A DNA stretch of 14,427 nucleotides, taken from positions 1 to 14,427 of the forward strand of contig JAIRRL010000168.1 in assembly GCA_031255985.1 (NCBI GenBank), given 5' to 3'. A program made the translations under genes and the position numbers. Below, piece after piece: positions 8,183 through 12,917 of this stretch. Within the stretch, counting starts at the first letter, position 1; each line of letters starts with the position of its first letter. The notes beneath the pieces were generated by a model that was given only the letters and a program-made list of their open reading frames with translations, made no database searches and was not told the origin of the DNA. This stretch comes from Gracilibacteraceae bacterium. Its GTDB lineage: Bacteria; Bacillota; Desulfitobacteriia; Desulfitobacteriales; Syntrophobotulaceae.

Positions 8183-9016
8183 TTACAGGCGCGCGTCCAC
8201 TTCGGCGGCAAAATTTTCGATTTCGCCGTTGTCGATGAGGGTTTGCAGCGCGGCGTTGAGTTTGGCCAGGAATTCGTCATTGCCTTTGGCCGCGCAGATG
8301 GCGTAGGATTCCGTTTCAAAAACCGGATCGTCGTCAATAGCGCGCATGTCGGGGAAATTGGCGATCAGTTTATGGGCGGTGGGCGAGTCGATGACGACAG
8401 CCTCGATCCGGCCGTTGTTCAAATCCAGGACGGCGTCCACGCCTTTTTTGTAGTGCTGGAGGTCAATGCCGCCGATCGCGCTTAAAGCTATGTCGCCCGT
8501 GAAACCAGTGATGATGCCGACTTTTTTGCCTTGCAAGTCGTCAACGCCCGCGATTTCAGATTCGGCGGGAACGATGATCGATTGCACGGCTACCCAGTAG
8601 GGGATGGAAAAATCGACGTTGGCGAGCCTTTCTTCCGTGATGGTCATGCCGGCGATGCCGACGGTCGCTTTGCCGGAGATGACAGCGGGAATGATGGCGT
8701 CAAAATCCATGTTGGAAATTTCCACTTCCATGCCGAGTTCCGCCGCCAAAGCCTGGGCCAGCATGATGTCCACGCCGTCATATTCGCCGATTACGCCGCT
8801 GCCCTGTTCGGAAATGAACTCAAAGGGCGGAAATTCCGCGTTGGTGGCAATGATGAGTTTTTCCGCCGCCGCCGCCTGGTCGCCGCCGGCGTCGGCAGGC
8901 GGATTGCTTGCCGGCGGCGCCGCCGCCGGAGCGCCGCCGCAAGCCGCGGTCAGCAGGAGAGTGAGCAGCGCCGCTGTGAGCAGGATCAGTCTGGTGACAG
9001 AATGTTTTTTTCCCAT
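8183..9016 (-). CDS. amino-acid ABC transporter substrate-binding lipoprotein
   Basis: The 277-residue family-3 (polar amino acid) solute-binding protein starts with a lipoprotein signal: basic MGKKHSVTR, a hydrophobic core, then LLLTAAC with the lipidated cysteine at 26. An Ala/Pro linker (~residues 27-50) tethers the binding domain. That domain opens with LIIATNAEFPPFEFI and contains EYDGVDIMLAQALAAELG, the MDFDAIIPAVISGKATVGIAGMT signature and VGIITGFTGD. The ligand cannot be read from sequence; transcription with glyQS makes a small neutral amino acid worth testing. AGGGAG lies 7 bases before the ATG. The partner ATPase is immediately upstream, but no permease gene is present. Confidence 0.93.
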   Translation of the reverse strand: MGKKHSVTRLILLTAALLTLLLTAACGGAPAAAPPASNPPADAGGDQAAAAEKLIIATNAEFPPFEFISEQGSGVIGEYDGVDIMLAQALAAELGMEVEISNMDFDAIIPAVISGKATVGIAGMTITEERLANVDFSIPYWVAVQSIIVPAESEIAGVDDLQGKKVGIITGFTGDIALSAIGGIDLQHYKKGVDAVLDLNNGRIEAVVIDSPTAHKLIANFPDMRAIDDDPVFETESYAICAAKGNDEFLAKLNAALQTLIDNGEIENFAAEVDARL

Positions 9017-9076
9017 GTTTTTTCTCCCTTTCTTTTGTTAGCGGTTTTCTTCTTCATCTTCTTGTGACTGTTCTTT

Positions 9077-9104
9077 ATTATATATAAAAACAAACCGCGC
9101 TCAA
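9077..9104 (-). promoter_or_regulatory. candidate internal promoter before the binding-protein gene
   Basis: On the minus strand TTGAGC (9104-9099, 4/6 match, overlapping the ATPase stop codon) is followed after 16 bases by a perfect TATAAT (9082-9077). Transcription would begin near 9070, leaving a leader of about 54 nt. Such a site could raise binding-protein, and hence glyQS, expression above that of the ATPase. Confidence 0.5.
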
Positions 9105-9832
9105 AGCGCATGCGTCACCCGGCGCAGGAACAGTTTCGTCCGCTCCTGCTCCGGCCGGGCAAAAAACTCGCGCGGCGTGTTCTCTTCCACGATCACCCCT
9201 TCGTCCATGAAAAGGACGCGGGAGGCGACTTCGCGAGCAAAGGCCATTTCATGGGTTACGACGATCATCGTCATTCCTTCTTCCGCCAGGTCGCGCATCA
9301 CGCCCAGCACTTCGCCCACCATTTCCGGGTCGAGGGCGGAGGTCGGCTCGTCAAACAGCATGATTTCCGGTTCCATCGCCAAGGCCCGCACGATGGCGAT
9401 CCGCTGTTTCTGGCCCCCCGAAAGCTGGCCGGGAAACGAGTGCGCCTTGTCTGCCAGATTCACCTTGTCCAGCAGGGCGCGGGCGGTTTTTTCCGCGTCC
9501 GCCTTGGTTTTTTTCTTCAGGCGCACGGGGGCGAGATCGATATTTTCCAGGACGGTCAGATGAGGAAAAAGGTTGAATTGCTGGAAAACCATGCCCATTT
9601 TGGCCCGGACGCGGTTGACATCGACGCCGCCGGCCGTGATTTCTTCGCCGTCCAGAAAGATCTGGCCGCCGCTCGGCTGCTCCAGCAAATTCAGGCAACG
9701 GAGCATCGTGCTTTTGCCGGAGCCGGAAGGCCCGATGACGACGACTTTTTCGCCCCGCTTGACTGTCAGATCGACTCCCTTGAGGACTTCCAGCTGACCG
9801 AAGCGTTTGCGCAAACCGAGTATTTTTATCAC
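9101..9832 (-). CDS. polar amino-acid ABC transporter ATP-binding protein (GlnQ-like)
   Basis: The 243-residue ATPase has Walker A GPSGSGKST (34-42), Q-loop MVFQQFNLFPHLTVLEN, ABC signature LSGGQKQR (137-144), Walker B IMLFDEPTSALD with catalytic E162, and switch His194 (VVTHEMAFA). These, with length and C-terminal form, place it in the GlnQ/HisP/ArtP polar amino-acid uptake group, which energises an inner-membrane permease. It probably starts at GTG 9832, with GGGGAGGG about 8 bases upstream. It is the first gene of the leftward operon. A perfect 17-bp hairpin lies just 5' of the ribosome binding site. The expected permease gene is not beside it. Confidence 0.93.
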   Translation of the reverse strand: MIKILGLRKRFGQLEVLKGVDLTVKRGEKVVVIGPSGSGKSTMLRCLNLLEQPSGGQIFLDGEEITAGGVDVNRVRAKMGMVFQQFNLFPHLTVLENIDLAPVRLKKKTKADAEKTARALLDKVNLADKAHSFPGQLSGGQKQRIAIVRALAMEPEIMLFDEPTSALDPEMVGEVLGVMRDLAEEGMTMIVVTHEMAFAREVASRVLFMDEGVIVEENTPREFFARPEQERTKLFLRRVTHAL

Positions 9833-9851
9833 GGACTAACCCTCCCCGATC

Positions 9852-9895
9852 CCGCCATTATCTTGCCGTTTCCACAAGCGGCAAGATAATGGCGG
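9852..9895. repeat. perfect 17-bp hairpin in the ABC operon leader
   Basis: The arms CCGCCATTATCTTGCCG (9852-9868) and 9879-9895 are exact reverse complements around a 10-base loop. On the + strand three further pairs are possible inside (20 bp, CCAC loop). In the leftward mRNA it sits in the 5' UTR and ends about 4 bases before the GGGGAGGG ribosome binding site of the ATPase gene. No T-run follows on either strand, so it is not an obvious terminator. It may stabilise the mRNA or influence initiation. Confidence 0.8.
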
Positions 9896-9931
9896 CGCAA
9901 GCGACAGCGCACAATCTGCAGGGACGGCAAA

Positions 9932-9960
9932 ATTGTAGCATATAAACGCCGCCGCGTCAA
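9932..9960 (-). promoter_or_regulatory. promoter of the ABC-glyQS-rarD operon
   Basis: On the minus strand TTGACG (9960-9955, 5/6) is followed after exactly 17 bases by TACAAT (9937-9932, 5/6). Predicted transcription start is near 9925, leaving a 5' UTR of about 93 nt. The -35 box lies inside one arm of the dyad at 9952-9992, so binding there could occlude RNA polymerase. No T-box or recognisable riboswitch core appears in the leader. Confidence 0.65.
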
Positions 9961-9992
9961 TCAGGCCGCAGCGAGCCGGCTGATTGACGCGG
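9952..9992. promoter_or_regulatory. 13-bp-arm inverted repeat over the -35 region (operator or darG 3' hairpin)
   Basis: CCGCGTCAATCAG (9952-9964) and CTGATTGACGCGG (9980-9992) are perfect inverted repeats separated by 15 GC-rich bases. The left arm includes the -35 box of the ABC operon. It could be a dimeric regulator site, or a hairpin ending leftward transcripts arriving from darG, although no T-run follows the stem. Confidence 0.65.
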
Positions 9993-10168
9993 TCGTGTGG
10001 GAAATTATGGCAATGAAGCGGGGGAACAGTACCGTCTCCATTTTTAATTGCTAACGTTTTGTGTTAGCAAGGGTGCGATGAGTTTTGAAAATAATTTATT
10101 TGTCTCCGCCGCCCTTGCTTTCGTGACATGAAGATATATGCTCGCGTTTGCTTCACTCAAAATATCTC
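9993..10168. other. non-coding region 3' of darG with competing hairpins
   Basis: No convincing gene lies here. TTGCTAAC (10048-10055) pairs perfectly with GTTAGCAA (10063-10070). The overlapping AGCAAGGG (10066-10073) pairs perfectly with CCCTTGCT (10112-10119). The two stems share bases and cannot both form. No T-run follows either stem in the leftward direction, so a standard terminator for darG is not seen. Confidence 0.5.
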
Positions 10169-11212
10169 TCATCTTGATTCCGGAATCCAGCCTTGACGTA
10201 CAAGCTGCTCCATAGCTATACCAATTTGCCGCTGGCTAAATTTGCGTTTTTGCAGTCCCCAGGCATACACTGCGTCGATGATTTCCGGCATCGTCTGGGC
10301 TTCATTTTTTGCCACCCAATGCACTGTCGCCAGCAACTCCATTCCAAACGGGGTTTCATAGCCGCTGGTCAGTTCGGCTACTCGGTCTATGCGTTGAGCC
10401 GTATCGGCGTTTTGGGAGAGAAAAACATTGGCGTCACGCTCCGCACCTGGAATGATTCTGATTTGTTTATCCGGTTCGTCGCCGCCGTCGGCATAGCCGG
10501 AGAGCAGATGTCCTTCTACGGCGTTCAACACATGGGACAGGTTTTCCGCATATGGACCATGCGGCGCTTTCGCATAGCGAAGGCGCAACGGCTCGCCGCA
10601 TTCCTGCAAGAAATACATCAGCTTATGCAGTTCCAGCAAGGTCACAAACGGGTCAAGTAAACCGCCCAGATACCGATAGGCCAAGCTTACCAGAGCGGCG
10701 CGCCCCGGCGTCATATTCGGAACAGCTTTATTTCGGACTAGCTGTTCCGCGGCAGGCGCCCCGGCCGGCTCAAATACTTCTATATCAGCCCCGGAAAGAG
10801 GCGCGAGAATGGCTTCGATTTTTGCCTTTACCAGTTTCCAGTCAAGTCCGCCCAAGCCGGCTCCCAGCGGTGGTATTGCGATAGAAGTTATCTTGCGGTC
10901 ATGGATGACGCCGGCTAAATCAACAAGTCCCTCATGAATATCTTCAATCCGGCTTGCCCCACGCCAGTGGCGCTTGGTCGGGAAGTTGACGATGTATTGA
11001 GGGTTCACCAGCGAATTCAGCTCAAAGACAAACATCTTGCCGGGAACAACCTCGCCCCGTTTGCAGGCCAGCACGTAAGCCTTAAAGTTGTCCGGGTACT
11101 GCCTCTTGAATTGCAGCGCGATTCCGCGTCCCATGACTCCGACGCAGTTCACCGTATTCACGACAGCTTCGGCCTTGCTGTCAAACAGATTGCCTGTTAC
11201 AAATCTGAGCAT
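10169..11212 (-). CDS. darG: DarG macrodomain antitoxin (DNA ADP-ribosyl glycohydrolase)
   Basis: The 347-residue product has an N-terminal macrodomain (~1-155) with DarG hallmarks: LRFVTGNLFDSKAEAVVNTV, NCVGVMGRGIALQFK, NFPTKRHWRGASRIEDI with K80 at the position of the catalytic lysine described for DarG, and IPPLGAGLGGLDW. It should remove ADP-ribose from thymidines modified by DarT. Residues ~165-347 form a second domain with a pattern reminiscent of Panacea/SocA antitoxin domains (LHKLMYFLQECGEPL…YAKAPHGPYAENLSHVLN). In studied DarG proteins the C-terminal part binds and blocks DarT. The ATG at 11212 has GGAGGT 6 bases upstream and lies 16 bases after the darT stop. A longer in-frame start at 11284 overlaps darT and lacks conservation. 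The antitoxin is second in the operon, after the toxin. Confidence 0.93.
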   Translation of the reverse strand: MLRFVTGNLFDSKAEAVVNTVNCVGVMGRGIALQFKRQYPDNFKAYVLACKRGEVVPGKMFVFELNSLVNPQYIVNFPTKRHWRGASRIEDIHEGLVDLAGVIHDRKITSIAIPPLGAGLGGLDWKLVKAKIEAILAPLSGADIEVFEPAGAPAAEQLVRNKAVPNMTPGRAALVSLAYRYLGGLLDPFVTLLELHKLMYFLQECGEPLRLRYAKAPHGPYAENLSHVLNAVEGHLLSGYADGGDEPDKQIRIIPGAERDANVFLSQNADTAQRIDRVAELTSGYETPFGMELLATVHWVAKNEAQTMPEIIDAVYAWGLQKRKFSQRQIGIAMEQLVRQGWIPESR

Positions 11213-11228
11213 GATTTCACCTCCGCGC

Positions 11229-11876
11229 TTAATAATACCATTCAGGTTTCGGCTTGACAGGTGGTTTATAGCTGCTACCCTCAAGCATCTTGTTTACTCT
11301 GCCCGCCCATTCGAAAGAGTATATGCCGATACCTTCCACCAGTTTCCACGGGAAGCGGTTTTCAACCAGAAATTCCGCCTGCTTTTTGTCCTGATGCCCG
11401 CTCCACTGTGTCGCATGGACAGCCTCCCAATCCAGCTTGTTCAGGTCGTTTTCATCGGAAAAATCCTCAAAGTAACGAGATCCGGCGTTGGAGTTTGTGA
11501 AAGCCCATCGCAGACCTTGTTGATTCGCCCATTCCACCGTCCGGGCAAAGTCCGCCATCAGGTGCAAAATCGGTTCTTGACCGCCCTTGTATTCGATATC
11601 CGGATGGTTCCGCCTATGGAACATATACAGCATCACCGAACGCGGGCAGAAATAGAACGGGACGCACTCGCCGACGTGCAGACCGGGATGACTGGAAAGC
11701 GCCAGTTCTTCCATACGCCGCCGCTTGATTTCCTTCATGCCGACGGTCTCGCCCGCAGGAGCGCGACGCTGCACCTCCGCATCCGAAAGCAGGTGATTCT
11801 CCGCCAGGATGGCGGGTAGTTTGCTGATGTGGAGAATATGATATATTTTGATGGTTGGAGATACTTGTGTGTTTAT
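11229..11876 (-). CDS. darT: DarT (DUF4433) DNA ADP-ribosyltransferase toxin; apparent ATA start
   Basis: DarT transfers ADP-ribose from NAD+ onto thymidine in single-stranded DNA, blocking replication; DarTG pairs act as toxin-antitoxin and anti-phage systems. The sequence shows the whole family pattern: IYHILHISKLPAILAENHLL, SDAEVQRRAPAGETVGMKEI, IKRRR, VGECVPFYFCPRSVMLY, GGQEPILHLMAD, KQAEFLVE with the presumed catalytic Glu (E168), and C-terminal EWYY. Read from ATA at 11876 it has 215 residues, the normal size. No ATG, GTG or TTG lies in frame between the upstream stop (11898-11900) and GTG 11774, and starting at 11774 would delete 34 residues including the conserved IYHI…LAENHLL segment. 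A perfect GGAGGT sits 6 bases before the ATA. Either initiation is non-canonical and weak, or ATG mutated to ATA and silenced the toxin. darG follows. Confidence 0.85.
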   Translation of the reverse strand: MNTQVSPTIKIYHILHISKLPAILAENHLLSDAEVQRRAPAGETVGMKEIKRRRMEELALSSHPGLHVGECVPFYFCPRSVMLYMFHRRNHPDIEYKGGQEPILHLMADFARTVEWANQQGLRWAFTNSNAGSRYFEDFSDENDLNKLDWEAVHATQWSGHQDKKQAEFLVENRFPWKLVEGIGIYSFEWAGRVNKMLEGSSYKPPVKPKPEWYY

Positions 11877-11971
11877 TCCTCCACCTCCGCAGTAGCGTCA
11901 CCATCAGAAGGAGCTTCTCTAAAACCTCCCTTCGTTGGCTGGATACTTTGAGAGTTTTTTCCGTTTTTCAC
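11873..11971 (-). CDS. 32-codon leader ORF overlapping darT
   Basis: GTG at 11971 follows GGAAGGAG with 5-base spacing and opens 32 codons (N-terminal VKNGKNSQSIQPTKGGF, acidic end TAEVEE) to a TAA at 11875-11873. That TAA overlaps the apparent ATA start of darT as ATAA, and the darT Shine-Dalgarno lies within the last codons of this ORF. This is the layout of translational coupling. It starts about 25 nt after the predicted transcription start. I do not recognise the peptide. It may be a leader peptide gating darT translation, or a small protein of its own. Confidence 0.55.
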   Translation of the reverse strand: MKNGKNSQSIQPTKGGFREAPSDGDATAEVEE

Positions 11972-12002
11972 GAGTTCTCCTTCCTTTTCTGCTCTCGCAA
12001 GT

Positions 12003-12031
12003 ATTATAACTTATGGCAAGAGTTTCGCCAA
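12003..12031 (-). promoter_or_regulatory. promoter of the leader ORF-darT-darG operon
   Basis: On the minus strand TTGGCG (12031-12026, 4/6) precedes a perfect TATAAT (12008-12003) with 17-base spacing. Transcription should start near 11996. A short dyad, GAGTT (12020-12024) and AACTC (12030-12034), spans the -35 region and might bind an autoregulator, but arms of 5 bp are weak evidence. Confidence 0.65.
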
Positions 12032-12074
12032 CTCCTTACAGCTAAGAGCGGCTATTTTTTTAAAACGGATTCCG

Positions 12075-12275
12075 CTACTTGGAGCGGGGGCGTTGCGCGG
12101 TTTTGGGCTGACACCAGGAACCGCGCGGTTTGCGCCTTTGCGCTGCTTTTATTTCAAGTGCGCCCCGGCAACGGTCGATGTATTCCATTAGATCGCGCTT
12201 GTCTATCCGCCAGAGACGGCCTAACCGGAATCCTTTGAGTAATTGCCCGCCATATTTTTGCGGATATTTTAACAT
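12075..12275 (-). pseudogene. fragment of an excisionase/MerR-type HTH DNA-binding protein
   Basis: The 66-codon frame contains GGQLLKGFRLGRLWRIDKRDLMEYI, which closely matches the wing and C-terminal helix of HTH_17 (excisionase-family) domains, where a helix-turn-helix of about 25 residues normally comes just before. Here those residues are absent: a stop lies 10 codons before the ATG and the two other frames show no HTH. No ribosome binding site precedes the ATG, and the DNA upstream is the oppositely oriented MarR promoter. It is probably a 5'-truncated remnant, perhaps of a mobile-element excisionase. Residues after ~40 are basic and unrecognised. A functional small protein cannot be excluded. 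Confidence 0.5.
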
Positions 12276-12291
12276 ATGTAATTGGAACAGC

Positions 12292-12320
12292 TTGACAGAA
12301 GACGAGCGTTGCTATATACT
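12292..12320 (+). promoter_or_regulatory. promoter of the marR-type operon
   Basis: A perfect TTGACA (12292-12297) is followed after 17 bases by TATACT (12315-12320, 5/6). Transcription should begin near 12327, about 54 nt before the ATG. It points away from the dar promoter, with the HTH fragment between them. Confidence 0.75.
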
Positions 12321-12336
12321 TGTCGCAACAACAATA

Positions 12337-12354
12337 AAATTGTCATGACAATTT
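12337..12354. promoter_or_regulatory. perfect 18-bp palindrome, probable MarR operator
   Basis: AAATTGTCATGACAATTT is identical to its reverse complement and lies between the predicted transcription start and the MarR ATG. MarR-family dimers typically bind palindromes of this size at their own promoter. A degenerate copy, TTGTCGCAACAA (12320-12331; only TTGT and ACAA symmetric), covers the end of the -10 box and start site. Autorepression is the simplest reading. Confidence 0.75.
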
Positions 12355-12380
12355 ATGCGCGGGAAAGGGTTTGAGACGCC

Positions 12381-12812
12381 ATGGAACTGAGACTGGACGA
12401 TTCAATCGGTTTTCATCTGAATCGCGCGAACACCCAGGTGAAGAAGCTCTGGATCCATTATCTGAAGCCGCATGGGATTACGCCGGAGCAGTGGGCGGTT
12501 TTGAACCGGCTCTGGGAGCGGGACGGCGTCATCGCCAGAGATCTGGCTGCGCTGGTCAGCAAGGACGCCCCAAATACGGCGCGGATTCTGGACAAGTTGA
12601 TGAAGAAACAGCTGATCAGACGCGAGCCGGACGCGACAGACAAGCGAATCTGGCGGATTTTCCTGACGCCCGCCGGCAGGGCGCTCCGGGAAAAACTGAT
12701 GCCCCTGGCCGTGGAAGGCATGACCGTGATAACAAACGGCTTGTCGGCCGGCGATCAGCGGAAGCTGCTCAAACTGCTCAGGCGGCTGTACGACAACGCG
12801 GGGGGTGAGTGA
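12381..12812 (+). CDS. MarR family transcriptional regulator
   Basis: The 143-residue winged-helix regulator shows the family layout: an N-terminal dimerisation helix (SIGFHLNRANTQVKKLWIHYL), GITPEQWAVLNRLWERDGVIARDLAALV leading into the recognition helix (SKDAPNTARILDKLMKKQLI), a wing with RREPDATDKRIWRIFLT, and a C-terminal dimerisation helix. MarR proteins usually repress their own operon and a neighbouring efflux or stress gene until a small ligand binds. The perfect palindrome upstream is its likely site. The ribosome binding site is weak. The stop is followed two bases later by the ATG of an MFS-like remnant, so the original partner was probably an efflux pump. Confidence 0.93.
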   Translation: MELRLDDSIGFHLNRANTQVKKLWIHYLKPHGITPEQWAVLNRLWERDGVIARDLAALVSKDAPNTARILDKLMKKQLIRREPDATDKRIWRIFLTPAGRALREKLMPLAVEGMTVITNGLSAGDQRKLLKLLRRLYDNAGGE

Positions 12813-12814
12813 GA

Positions 12815-12874
12815 ATGCCGGAACAACTTTGGAGCCGGAATTTTCTCCTGATCCTTATGTTGAAGGAATTCTGA
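12815..12874 (+). pseudogene. 5' remnant of an MFS transporter gene
   Basis: The ATG comes two bases after the MarR stop and opens 19 codons: MPEQLWSRNFLLILMLKEF then TGA. The opening (M-x-E-x-LW-[ST]-[RK]-NF-x-L-I) is typical of the extreme N-terminus of MFS drug transporters, which commonly follow MarR genes. After about 16 residues it runs into the 19-bp tandem repeat and stops, so nearly the whole transporter is missing. A short leader peptide with chance resemblance is the alternative. Confidence 0.5.
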
Positions 12875-12903
12875 TAAGGTGAAGGGATTCTGATAAGATG
12901 AAG
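12861..12903 (+). repeat. 19-bp tandem repeat, two copies plus 5 bases
   Basis: TGAAGGAATTCTGATAAGG (12861-12879) is followed directly by TGAAGGGATTCTGATAAGA (12880-12898), differing at two bases, then TGAAG (12899-12903). It sits at the broken end of the MFS remnant and just before the GAGGAGG ribosome binding site of the next gene. It probably marks a deletion or slippage event; a regulatory role is possible. Confidence 0.8.
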
Positions 12904-12917
12904 AGGAGGCGATTGAT

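Noticed and set aside
9833..9930. T-box or riboswitch in the leader of the glyQS-containing operon
   Set aside because: No T-box consensus (AGGGTGGNACCGCG-like) or known riboswitch core is visible; only the 17-bp hairpin is seen.
11229..11774. DarT starting at GTG 11774
   Set aside because: It would remove 34 residues of the conserved N-terminus, no good ribosome binding site precedes it, and the perfect GGAGGT lies before 11876 instead. Kept as an alternative if ATA does not function.
12095..12130. GCGCGGTT/AACCGCGC inverted repeat with a further direct copy
   Set aside because: It falls within GC-rich sequence at the end of the HTH fragment with no promoter or T-run context, so chance is likely.
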